Positions 1-12,463 of a stretch of 64,000 nucleotides of DNA are shown piece after piece. A program made the translations under genes and the position numbers. The notes beneath the pieces are model-generated. The model saw only the letters and a list, made by a program, of their open reading frames with translations, did not search any database and was not told where the DNA came from. Origin of the DNA: Patiria pectinifera (lineage: Eukaryota; Echinodermata; Asteroidea; Valvatida; Asterinidae); the NCBI GenBank assembly GCA_029964075.1, contig CM057137.1, positions 558,001 to 622,000 of the forward strand. Direction: 5' to 3'. Every line of letters begins with the position of its first letter. Position 1 is the stretch's first letter.

Positions 1-3000
1 CCAAGATTCCACAAATTATCACCGCTAGAGGGCCAGATGATGCACAATTGAAATGTTGGCAATGCACAGCATCAATGCGTTTTCGAAATCTGGATTTCGT
101 CTCAAGATGTAGCTTCAGGAGAGTTATTAGGCCGTGACGTAGGGAACGTCGGCTCAATAGTAGTATAACTAGGTTGTGTTTTAAGGTCATGAACTCGTAA
201 AATTACAAGGGTACCATTTGGGGGTGTTTCTGTCTTATTTGGGCAATAAAGACTCCCAGATGATTGGGCAGCAGCGAAGAGGCCGAGTCCACAACGAAGC
301 CGAGATTTGAATAATGGCCCTACAAAGGACACAGAAAGAACAGATGAAGACACCAAATGCTGAGTGGTGATACTGTAATGTCCAAACAGCGGCATCGGTT
401 AAAAAGAAATCTCTTCTCTCTTTTTGTTGCCGATTCATGAGCCGTTTGCACCCTTGCCCCATTAGTCGGTCGATCGCTCATCAGTGCTACCCAACAAACA
501 CCGGCCTTGCTTGATTTGGTGCCGACAAAAACTCGCTTTAAAAGGGCTCAAATACTAGCGATGAAGTAAATAAAACGTCCGTATAGTGGCACGACTCACA
601 GACCTATCTGTGGTCTTTTTTCTCCATGCCGCTATATAATGCTTGGCCAGAGCTTCACAATAGGTGGGATTTTTTTAAGTCCCGTGGCCGGCATGGCGCG
701 GCCTGTGCCACCGTGGATCGTCGCGTCAGCTCCCGTGTTGCCACCAGGCCGAAAAGCCCCGCCTAAACCCCAACGAATTACGGAAGCCCTGACGGCACTT
801 ATGCCCAAGTCACACATCCATATGTTCTTCTCGCAGGTCCCGGGCTCTTGACCGAGTGGACAAAGAACTCTGGCAAGCAAAAAATTCATGAATAATTTAT
901 CCATTACATAAAGCCAGGAGCGATGAGATACAATACGATAATAGGTCTTATGAAAAGTATTTCAAATTTGTGGTTTTGGGATTGATGGTGTACAGCATGC
1001 AATTCTAGTTAATTTATGTTTATGTGAACCTCTAGGTAACAGACACTGGCCAGTTTAGGACTATTGTTCTTAGCTTCGGTTTCCATCCAGAAAATGGATG
1101 CGAAAGATTAAAGGTTCTGTCTTTGAGGACTAGGGCTCCATTTTCTTAGGAACATCAAATCCTGTCATATAAAGCCAAAGGTAAGATCAAGTTCCATTTT
1201 CTTTTGGATGTGAAAGGCTTTTAAATGTTTCTCGGATGAAAAAGAAAATAGACGCGAAGCCAATATTTCAAAAACAACCGCTGTTTGCCTCATAACCTTG
1301 GTTGCGTCAAATGAAATGACATACGACATCATCATCACGTGTCAGGTAACATCATGAGCAAAATAGTCTCAACCCCCCTCATCCCCACCACCCCCACCCT
1401 CACCAAAAAAAACCCAACCCAACCTTTTTTTTAGTGCTTGACATAATCTTGCAGTTTGATAAAACCTAGTTGACCTGTTTTGGCGAAACTGACGTCAGTT
1501 GCACTCTGAAGCAAAATACATGTACATAAAAAAGAAAGAAAAATACAAAGACCCCCCCCCCCAAAAAAAAAATATTGTCTACCTTCTTACCTTGAACAGC
1601 TTCAGTAATTAGAACACTTGTTTTGATGGCGCAGCATCGTTGAGGACTTCTGCACTGAAGGATAAGCAAAAAGGAATTTAAATTCATTAGGGCAATTTTG
1701 AACATGTGTCATTGCTAATCATCCTCGGAGATCGTGGTACCCTCGACCGGGTCATTAGCCGATGCGAGAGGGGACAAGCGGCCCGCAGACCCCCGTACGC
1801 CACGCACTTGCGGTCCGCTGACAAAAGTGGGTCCCTGGTCTTTAAAGTTAAACACACGGTACGGGCGCGTAAGTTTCTAACCCCTCGGGCGGGGATTTCG
1901 CGAGTATTTTAGTTCGCGCCGCCGCGAGAGGTGGATAAAAAACAACTAACGAAATGAAACAAAGTGTAGGCAGCTCCTGGGCCGGAAGAAGAGAACATTT
2001 TGCTCAAGTTGTAGCGCCTCTTAAGAACTTTATCCCAGAAAGTTGTGTAATTGTAAATTTTTACGAGGGGCACGCGCGTGCGCTGCATGACAAAAAGTCT
2101 TATCGGAGTCTCTGATTCCGCCACTTTGGAAAATGTGGTTAGGTGAGGTCAGCATTTGGAAATTGGTTTTCAGGTCACTGAGTAAAGTGTTTTGCGGTGA
2201 GAATCTTACAATATTACTCGGCGACATATTTATGTACCAAAAATGTAAATTTGTATTCTTTAACTTCTTTTGAAGTTAAGATGAAACACAGCGTGGGTTC
2301 TTACTTACTCTTACTTTTTGAATAGGAAAAAAACTTATCAATAGATTATGAATTAATGTCAACGCAAAGGATACGGAATATCAAAAATGACATTTTGAGT
2401 ACCGGTCCGTACTATTGTCTTTCTTCAATCGTAACATTAAAAAATGAATTATCAATTGCAGCTATTACTTGTTTGATATGAAAATTGCGAATCAAGGTGG
2501 ATTTACCAAACTTTGATTTCACAAGTTGAAATTGAAGGCTTTAAAAATAAACTCGATTTGACATCGATCATATTGAAAAGATCACATCGAGATAACAAAA
2601 AAAGATGCGAATACCGGACTGAAAAAAGCTTCATTGTGTCTCAAAGCATTACTGTGACACTGAAGTATTTCATAGATAAGATATCAGATACTAGAGTTAG
2701 GCCTAGATATTTTAGTACAGAATAGAAAAGTAGGTCCAGTGTCATGAAACTACAAAATATTCCGTATGCAGAAGTTTGTCCAGCAAATAACGTTCGCATC
2801 TACACGCACGCTGGCCGAATTCCACAGGCATCCTTTCATCAGTCTCCGCATGCGAGGGACGTTATACCGTGACCCCTCCCCGTAGCACGCCAGCGTAAAA
2901 TACTCGCTCAGCAATAAACAACAAACACTTTATTCGCGCACCTGTTGGAGACCCAAGTGAATTTGGGGCCAACCGTCTCGATTTGACTTCTTTTTTATTT

Positions 3001-4387
3001 CACTGGACGGCGACCGGTCCCCACACAGTCGTCACGTTTAAATGTTTACGGCCGGTAATGACCCCGTCGCCGTGCGCCGAGGCGTGAAACGGGCCTGGTC
3101 GACTGAGTGTCGACTAGGGGTAATATACGTCCTGAGGTCGGCTGTCTTTCTTAAACTACTTGTGTCTTCGACCTCGTTTTGTGTGTTGTGTTGTGCTGAA
3201 CGACGATTTGGAACATTTACTTGAAATGAAGTTGAAAAATGTTATTGAGTGAGTAGGGATATTGGCGGATGTGTAAAGATGGACTATTCATTTTCTGTGC
3301 GAAAGTCACTTGAAGGTACCTGATTCGCGACGTCATGACTGTCACATCCCTTGTCAAAATTGTCACAATTACTATCTCATTACTATCATCGCTGTCAATA
3401 ACTCCAACCGCGCCACCACAATCGCCATGTTCGAATATTTAAATTCAAATTTAAAGAAAGATTTAAAAAAGAGTAAAGTTCACATTTACAACCAACACAG
3501 CCAGTTTTAACTAACCTTTGTTTCTAAGTCTTCATCATCAACGCCACCATCATCACCATAACTACCACCACTTTTACTATTCCGAATGAATCATATCGTT
3601 GAAGACAAAAATACCTCGTACACCCTACATTTTTTGGTTCAGAATTAAGGTCACAATTTAATGTTGGTCACACATTTAGCTATACAGCCATCCCCTTTAA
3701 AACAGACCACACGCGGTTTTTCAATTCGATTCAACGCAACCTGTAATGAAACTTAATTCAGACATGTAACCCATACTTGGATAGTAATTAGACTTTTCAA
3801 TTTGTAAAAAAGCACTTCTACATCCGACTTCCGCATCAAGAAGTCCCGAGGAGAAAAAGAAGAAAAGGAAAGGAAAGAGAAAATCCCGGACATTTGGTTT
3901 TCTACTCCTCAACCCATTTCCTCAATTCGATTCCAGGTCTAAGTAATTCGGTCTATCTTGCGGATTAGTTCGGGACCTGGCGTGACCATTCTCGTGTTTC
4001 AAACGTCCTCTTTTCGTAGGTTTTTTTCTTCAGCGCGATGACATGACATCGGTTGAGGGAGGAAAAGCAGGCAGGCCACGGTATATGGGTCCTCGGCGCG
4101 CACGGTAACGGTTCATTCTACGAGGGGATTCTAACCATTTTAGAGTAATTAAACTGAGTTACGATGTAACCCTATCCTGCCAATCACTATAGTCCATTTA
4201 AGTCGTTTTTTTGACTTGGACTTTTAAAGGAAAACCAGTGATATTTTACGTTGGAGATCTGCCATCGTAAAATTTAAAATGCATCGGAAAATTATGTCCA
4301 ACGACAATAGTATATCTTGTTTTTTTTAAAACTCTTTAAAACAAGCTAACTTTAAAATTGTCGGTTTTGGAATCGTGATATATTATG
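1..4387. other. Gene-free stretch, left edge
   Basis: No exon with a recognisable protein family or a plausible splice-site pair was found on either strand. Composition is mostly AT-rich with short homopolymer runs. Locally GC- and CpG-rich patches lie near 640-860, 1720-1935 and 2790-3110; these could be promoter or enhancer sequence, but nothing in them is diagnostic. Short open frames here have no splice context or family signature, so they are not called as genes. Confidence 0.5.
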
Positions 4388-4399
4388 CAGATTTATATA

Positions 4400-4680
4400 T
4401 TTTTATTTCATTTCATTTATTTGTTATTTAACTGGGTAGCCCATTCAGTGGAACCCACTGTTCTCCCATGGGGCCCAGTAAAGAGAAGACAATGTGAAGA
4501 AATTACAGTTTTAGATATGGGATAAAACCTCAGAAGAATATTCTGGGGAAAGCCCACGGAATTAGGTAGGGACTGAAAACCCAATCCACATATTGGCCCT
4601 GGCGGGATTCAAACCCGGGTCACAGCGGTGGAAGGCGAGGAAAGTACCGCTACGCGCGCCAACCTGACTATGTGAACACT
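4400..4680 (-). mobile_element. tRNA-derived SINE (minus strand)
   Basis: Read on the minus strand, the element begins with a tRNA-like head. It contains GCGCGTAGCGGTA (box A region) and, about 40 bases later, GGTTTGAATCC, a good match to the RNA polymerase III B box. A unique body of about 180 bases follows, and the element ends in an A-rich tail with AAATAAATGAAATGA, seen at 4400-4430 on the plus strand. This head-body-tail order is that of an invertebrate tRNA-SINE. It directly abuts the MITE that begins at 4681. The exact ends and target duplication were not resolved. Confidence 0.7.
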
Positions 4681-4928
4681 CTAAAATAGCATTAGTCAGA
4701 TTTGACTAGAAACCAGTTCAATTTGACTAGCCATTCAGGGTCAGCTGGGTGCAACTGAAAATCAGTCAATCTGACTTTGGAAAAATAGGTATGCAAATAA
4801 CTGAAATTGGAGTCGAACCCAACTACTTTTTCTAGTCATAGTGTGAAACTTTGCATGTTTAACCAAATTCCTAGTCAATTTTCAAAAACTAAGAAAACCA
4901 ATCAATATTTTGACTACGCTGTTGTTAG
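4681..4928. mobile_element. MITE, CTAAAA family, copy 1
   Basis: A 248-bp element that shares extended similarity with a second copy at 42820-43098, including the internal stretch around 4729-4760 and the block around 4797-4850. Its ends form an imperfect terminal inverted repeat: it starts CTAAAATAGCATTAGTCA and the reverse complement of its end is CTAACAACAGCGTAGTCA. Short TTGACTAG-like words recur inside. It has no coding capacity. It lacks about 26-31 bases that the second copy carries near 42917-42950. This is best read as a non-autonomous DNA transposon; the superfamily is not determined. Confidence 0.65.
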
Positions 4929-7900
4929 GGTGAAAAGTTGGCAAACCGACTGATCCAGTTGATTTTCCTTGTGCAGGATTGTAAAAGTTCTAATGCAAAA
5001 AAAATCCCTGCCGATTTGTGACTCACTCTATTGGATTCGATCACAAAATAAAACGGTGGTTCGCAACCGTTTTTCACACGTTGCTGACGAAACCTTTTTA
5101 AAAACAAGAGTATCATGAAATAAATAAAGCAATGCACACGGCACTTCTACGGGAGAACAAAAAAGGAAAAAGAAGTCAATCCAAGACAAGAATGAGTCGG
5201 CTAGACAAACAGACGCCAGGAATTTCCCTCATCGGAGCAAATTAATGTCTTCGAGATTAAAGGGCCGTAAAAGGCGGGACGAGTGACGGCAGGCTTAAGG
5301 ATGAAAAGCCCGCCGCTCCTCCCGATGTAACAACCAGAAACAGAAACAGGAGGAACCCCCAAAAAGCGGGTCAATCGTGTTTTGAATGTAACGCCACACC
5401 GAAGCGGATTAACCCCTCGTCGGCGAGTCGAGCGAACGAAGACGACGAGCGGGATAGAAGATGAGAAGAAAAAGAAGAAACTAGAGGTGACGAGCCGAGG
5501 TGAGAAGGAATTTAATCCCGGGTCTGGTTACCGCCTCGGAGACTCTTTGCGGCCTTAGTAAAGAAGCGCGGGAAAAGGAATAATCTGGTGAAACAAAAGA
5601 TGTGAGTAACGCGTATTTAATCAGAAGTTGATGCCCACGTTAGCCCCGGGTGGATTGACGATTGCACATAGCACAAGGGCAGCAGAAAAATGTGTTGAAT
5701 TCGCATCCACAAATTAACTTTTATTCCTTTAACTTGGTCGTTATTGTTATATTAAATTATGCATACAGTGACCTTTATTCTTGCAAGTTAAGGTTCCTTA
5801 TTGTTTTTTAATTGAAGACGGCTGAATGTATTTATTCTGTGAACAACGACTCAACTTGTAACAGAAAATAGGGCCTTCAAAGTTAAATTCAAAATGAACA
5901 AATAAGATTTACAAGAGCTATTGCACATTTCCTTTTTTTTTAATCATCGACGGAATAAGTTCAACTATCTCCAAACGAAAAGCCCTGCATCTGTTATCTG
6001 TCGTTACTCTCCTCCCCCTCCAGCCGCAGTCCACCCAGATATTCCTCCCTTCGCCACCGTTCGGTCACTCGCTAAGTAATTGCCTTCATATCTCATCCGC
6101 TCAGCCATTTATACAGACCCCTTGCAACTGTGTATACACAGCAGGCATCTGATGAGAATACATCAATACGGCTATTAGTTGATACAATCTTAGCAACAGA
6201 CTGAATTAGAGTCATCCCTTTGCCAGCAGCGAAGACAGAGGTGAAATAGGAAGAGGAAAGGGAGGCAGAGAGTTAAAATAACGGACGAGGTTTTACTTGT
6301 CATTACCAAGCCGCTGGTGAAATCATTAATTTTTACACCACACGCGCGTGCGAGCGGACGTCAGCAGGCATCCCGACCGCAGGAAAAGCCGTTTTCCCTC
6401 ATCCGATTCTCATGTAATTCTCGCAAGGCCTTCATCATAATCATCATCATCATCATCGACACCATCCTACCGGGGACATTTTCCACCATTCCATTCACAG
6501 CCTATGGTTTTCATCTCCTTAATGGAGGTATTTCGGTTAGCTAAATCTTCCCTCAACCCCCCCCCCCCCGACGGGCCAATCCTTTCTTAATACTAATCCG
6601 TAATTTGTTACACCTCAACGTGTTGATACAGATCATAACTGGCCTCTTTTCTACGATCATACGAGAAACAAATCCCCGCAGGTTAAACGGGGGAAATCAT
6701 GGTTTTTCCCCCGTAGGCTTTCATCGGTGCGAGTGCCGTGCCAAGTCTCTCGCGACGGGTTTTGTTTAAAAGATACTGCGCAAAAACCAAGATATTCTTA
6801 CGGTTTTTGAAACATTTTAACGATTACCTCAACTTTATTAAATATTTTACTGGGGCAACCTCAAACGATAGAAGAAATCGAGGTTTGTTGAAGATCAAAT
6901 ATTTTTGTTACAAAAGTACAGTCGAAAATCAGTTCAGTTATTTCACACCAAAACACGATATTAGATTGGAGACGTTACCCGCTGCAAGAGTGGTTTCTGT
7001 TTCCCCGGTTAATTATAATTAGAAAAAAACTGAGCTCTAAGATATGACAATTTGCTGTTTGAAAAGAGAAATAAAATTTGAAAAAAAAATGAAGAAAAAG
7101 GCTTAAAGTTTCAGGTTTAGAAAATATTTACGACAGAATTGTCTGCCAAAAATATATTTAGGTGAAGTAGTGAGGGAGGTTTTTGGGGTATACGTTGCAA
7201 CAAATTAATCCTTAAATTTAACGCACAAACTCAATAAAAGTCCGCACTTTCTGTGTTACTATTGTTTTACTTCTTTTTCTACTGATCACACTTTCCCTTT
7301 AATGTCATTCCAATCCCGGCAGCAGACGGCCAAACGATGAGCGACGCGCCTGTCATTGGCTATGCCCGGTATCGGGACTTGATTAAAGGAAATAATTCGT
7401 CTGCTTCTGTTATTAATAAATACAAATAAGGTGCGAATAAAATCGCGAGAGATAGTAATTGGTTTTCGGTCGGTATTTTCTTCTTCGTCTTCTGTTCTTT
7501 GCTCCCGTCTTGATCTGAGCAGGCGTAGCTTAGGTGATGATGGCTGTTTGGGTCTGCTCAGAATTGTTTAATCGTAAAGAGAAGGGTGGGAAATTGAGGC
7601 AAATAATCTCGGAAATTGGGCGTCAAACCGGTGATATATCGCAGCAGGTTCTTTTTTCCCCAGCGGTGTAAAAAAGCAAGAGAATCGGGTTATCGTCACG
7701 TGTTTCTTTGTTCAGCGGGATTTCAATTAACAGCCCGAGAATGTTTCTGCTCATTTTCAATTTTCGGGGCTCGGTGACTCGCTAATCATCTTTTGATTTG
7801 CTTCGGCCGACGATGGATTTATTTCAGATGTGCGGTCGTAAAAGTGAACGACCATTGTTGCCTTGTGCTCACACTTTTCACAAAATTGAACTTAATCTTA

Positions 7901-10900
7901 GTAACGTCCAGACTGAGAACAAATACACGATGGTACTTTTCCGAATAAGACAAATGTTTTTCGATGATAATTGGTGTAATGATTTCACATCTCAATGCAA
8001 AAGGCTAAGTGTTTCACACCGTGTTACACTAAAATGACACCAGGTTTTTCATCTTTATTGCCTCATCACAGAAACAAGATGTCATTTCAACGATTTGCTT
8101 TTGTTCAGAGTTCTTGATTAAAAAGATTAATTTTACGTTTCCGTAAATGGTATATCGAATTGAAACACAATTGAAAATACTAGTCCATTCTTGCAAAAGG
8201 ACGCTTTTAATGACCAGAGGTTAGTTCACATTAACGCGTCCCACACCTGTTTGAATTGCGAATCTAAAAATCAATTTATAATAAATGAAAGAATTGCGGT
8301 TTTAATTTTTCTTCAAACAAGATCAAACTCCATCCAAACCAGTTTATAATTTTAACAGCGATCAATGTTGCAAGACATGGTTAATCAAATAAGCAACCAT
8401 TACTTGAAAATTAGTTAAAGATTGAACCTACACCAAAGAAAAACAACATTCAAAGGAACAAAAGAAAACAACAATATCTAAGTTTTGAGTCATCAGCGAG
8501 AAAAAAAATGATCAGGACACAGCAGAAAATAAGTACCAGACCTTTCTACCCAAACATTTCGTTCAGCAAAACGCAACCAAGCTTCGCATAGCCCTGGAAC
8601 ACTCACATCAGATACTTTTAATTTGCACCCCACCAGCATTACTTAATGCATACCCGTTGACTCTCCGCACCATTTCGATCCATCGACTCTGTTTTTCAGC
8701 GTGTCAAGTTATCATAAACTCCCCGCCCAGATTAACAGCCTTAATTACACCCTAAGCATATTTTCGACCCACTTTTTTTTTTAAAAGCTTTCTTCTTTTT
8801 GTCTTCATTTTTTCCATCTAATATGAGCGTGCGTGCGTGCGTCCGTAACGAACCTACTGAATGACACGTTGTTATGACTTCATTGACAGATAAGAGGAGC
8901 ACCAACCACGGTGCATTTTACCCAGCGATTGAGGCTGTCCGATGATCTGATATTTCTCAGAACTCAGCCTTTTATTTTTTTTCAATCAAGTCTACAGGGT
9001 CATTAAACTGGGAACGCTCCCCTTCCTTCAGGAAGAATTAAAATAATTATCACTTCTTCTGTTGATCATTATTCGTTGTCATAACATTCAAAGTACAGGC
9101 ACCCTATTGTTCGTTGGGGCTGGCAAACTTCAAAACTATTTTCAAACAAAGCAAAAATCAAACTTCGAATTGTGTTCTACAAAGTGTGTATCCTAACATC
9201 TCATTGCAATAATTTATTGAAACAGTCTCAAACCTAGCTTTACTCATAAACTGCAATTTTAGTTTTCTTTTCTTTGTTTTTTTCTGCTTGAAATTAGTCT
9301 CAATGAATTAATTACCCTTCTATGAGTGTGAATTAGAAACGAAACGTTTTTATTTTTAAATATTTAAATATGACATTACAAAGATAATGTACTCAAATGT
9401 ATTTGAACAGGCCGAACCACTTGCCTCTTTTTGGTGCTAAATGATTTTTTATTTATCCACCGATAACTCTTCATGACATAATGAAAAACGACAAATTATG
9501 TTTACAGGCGAAAGTCGGAAGGAGCAACGATTAGTAAACACATTGGTTAAACAGATTTTAAACATAAGAATAATGATAAATTGTTATCATGAATCACAGT
9601 ATGTGCATTTGCTTTTGTCCCAAGTTGAGAGCCATCGGCGCGCCTGTATTCTTCCCCATCATTAACGTGAAATATTAAGGTAATCAAAAATTACCCAAGG
9701 ATAAAAGAGGAGAAGTACAGAGAAGATAAATTATTGTCTGCGACGTCCGTTTATAGCGATGATTACATGTATACCACGCAGAGATATCAAAAAGTCCTTC
9801 CAGCCTCAAGATTAATCAAGTTCCGAGATGAGTTTTTTACGGCCGTAAATTTGATTCGAGCTAGGCGGGCGCGGAGGCTCGGGAGGACCCATCATTAGCT
9901 TCCGTCGGTAATGGTGAAGCTATTAAATAACAAACAAGGAAACCCTAGCCATCCTCCCTGATTAAAATAACGGCATTGACACTATGTATCCTTCTTGATA
10001 ATTAAATGTCGGCCCAGGGAAATATGTGTAAGTAATCAAAGTGATTTGCTAACGTATTCCAATTTCCCAGATGCGTTTGGTTATGGATCGGACTCCGTTG
10101 ATGACATGCGCATCCACCAAACTCAGACGAGAAGTAATAATTTATCAATGTGATACTTTTCCCTGTCGTTGTAAATCTCAAGAAGATTACAACCGGTACA
10201 GACAAATATAATTCTTTGATAGTCAAGGGTTAACATTATTTTTTTTGGTGAATGCAAAGTACACGAGGATTTCATTTTTTTTGGAGTCCAACTTCACAAC
10301 TGGTCCAAAAATGCCTTAGCTTTAGGTCCCAATTTTGTAACTTGCTACTTTCAGGCTAAAACATGTTTGCAACACTAAAAAGAAAATTAGCTGTTACGAA
10401 AATCTTATCTAGCGATTTAACTTGGAAACTACCCTAATTTTGGAAGAAAGAAAAAGCTTGGTACAGTTGCTGCGATTAGTACTACAGATTTTTTGTTTGA
10501 GCGCGTCAAAGTGAAATCATAAATCTGTTCTTGCTCTTTATATATTTCTCCTTTCTTCTTATTGTAAAGTTACTTATCGGAAAGCTCCAAGTGTCACCAA
10601 AAAACCCGTATCTCCTCATTTATCATTGCAGTTACAGGGAGTAGCACACACGGGATGATGACGCCCTCTACCATCACATCGGCGTTAGGCGAAGAGCTGT
10701 TAATGGACGAACTGATGTACAACCGGCGTCGCCAGGTACATGCAGTAAGCATCCAGCCCTTCTTTCTGTTGGTTGATTTCTTTCCTTTGGTCTTAAAAAA
10801 AATTGCCCCTGCTCTCGTTCTTATCAGAAATACGTTTGTTCTTGTTGGCAAACGACGCAGTCATGAACAGCGCCACCTAGTGTCAGATTGTGTCCATCCC

Positions 10901-10910
10901 AAGTGAGCTT
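4929..10910. other. Gene-free stretch with scattered regulatory-like patches
   Basis: No gene was recognised. The sequence is AT-rich with simple-repeat tracts (for example poly-C at 6555-6570). Mixed-composition islands stand out at roughly 5260-5560, 5990-6260, 7300-7460 and 9640-9990. They contain CCAAT-type and TAAT-type words and an inverted repeat GGTAATCAAAAATTACC at 9679-9695. They could be cis-regulatory elements of a gene outside the window, but this is composition-based inference only. Confidence 0.4.
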
Positions 10911-11410
10911 NNNNNNNNNNNNNNNNNNNNNNNNNNNNNNNNNNNNNNNNNNNNNNNNNNNNNNNNNNNNNNNNNNNNNNNNNNNNNNNNNNNNNNNNNN
11001 NNNNNNNNNNNNNNNNNNNNNNNNNNNNNNNNNNNNNNNNNNNNNNNNNNNNNNNNNNNNNNNNNNNNNNNNNNNNNNNNNNNNNNNNNNNNNNNNNNNN
11101 NNNNNNNNNNNNNNNNNNNNNNNNNNNNNNNNNNNNNNNNNNNNNNNNNNNNNNNNNNNNNNNNNNNNNNNNNNNNNNNNNNNNNNNNNNNNNNNNNNNN
11201 NNNNNNNNNNNNNNNNNNNNNNNNNNNNNNNNNNNNNNNNNNNNNNNNNNNNNNNNNNNNNNNNNNNNNNNNNNNNNNNNNNNNNNNNNNNNNNNNNNNN
11301 NNNNNNNNNNNNNNNNNNNNNNNNNNNNNNNNNNNNNNNNNNNNNNNNNNNNNNNNNNNNNNNNNNNNNNNNNNNNNNNNNNNNNNNNNNNNNNNNNNNN
11401 NNNNNNNNNN
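10911..11410. other. Assembly gap (500 N)
   Basis: Exactly 500 consecutive N, the usual placeholder for a scaffold gap of unknown size. Open frames crossing it are artefacts. Real distance and content between the flanks are unknown. Confidence 0.99.
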
Positions 11411-12463
11411 TTTTGTCTTCACAAAGAAAAACCTGCCTACGAAGTCTCGATTCTCTAACAAAAATCTTCCTGACTTTTGAACACGCAGAAACAACACACA
11501 CGTTGCATAACTCATAAAATACCTGTTGTAAATTTCGCCAAGTGATTAGTCGTGATAAGTAACACAAGCACAAATTCAAATTTTTGTAAAGTTTTCATAA
11601 AAATGCATGTTAACCCCTTTGCCAAAACCGAATTGTGGCTTTTGTTCAATGAACATGTTCTTTCATTTGGATTGTATTTTGCGCGTTAAAACACTTTATT
11701 GTGTCGGTCATTTTAGTTTAAATGTTTGCCGGTTTCCGACACAAAATTGGACCTCCAAATGTAATACATCAAGTCCAATCACTTGACAAAATTTCAATTT
11801 ACTACAACTGGTCCTTTTCGGGTTATTGCTCAAGCAATTTGGTGTGTTATTTTTCCACAAACGTTGACTTAAATTTCATTCGGATTGAATTCTTAGCGTT
11901 AAAACACTATAAATGTTTCAGTCATTATTGTTATAGTAATTGACTGTTTGTCATGAAATTAAATCTCCCAATGTAACGCATCATGACAAATTAGAAGTTA
12001 TGTTAATTGAATTGCTGCATAAAAAAACATCAAGTATATGCGCGTAAGCCGACGGCTGTAACCGATCATCGGTGGTTCAACCATGTGTGCCAGCAGGCTC
12101 AGTGCACAGGGCTAATGTACCGTGACCTAGGTACGAGGTCCGAGGTCATAGTATCCAGACGGATTTATCGTTCTCTTGGGCATGCATATATCACAATAAT
12201 AACCGAGGTTACCTAATACGTGTTGATATAATTACGTTAGTTCGATTGTACGTGTGCTGTACATGTTGGTTCGGAGGCTGACCACACGAATGAGGCCTAT
12301 GAACAGTGTGAGTCGTGTCATGTACTACACGGTGATATCGAACGAAGCCTGTTATTTGGCTTAGTGGTTATTCACGTCACAGTGGGCCAGGGTTGGTGAA
12401 TTCACAGGCTTTTTACACAGGTTGCTCTAGCCTAGGCTCCAGTAGAGAAGAATCTGAAATCGC
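11411..12463. other. Region upstream of PTER gene 1
   Basis: About 1 kb between the gap and the first PTER start codon. No coding exon was seen. The last 150 bases before the ATG at 12464 presumably hold the promoter and 5' UTR, but no TATA box or other core element is clear enough to place a transcription start. Confidence 0.4.

Noticed and set aside
1706..1912. A 68-codon open frame in a GC-rich patch
   Set aside because: No family signature, no splice context, and explained by local GC content lowering stop frequency.
10824..11579. Long open frames of 200-250 codons on both strands
   Set aside because: They consist almost entirely of the 500-N gap translated as unknown residues.
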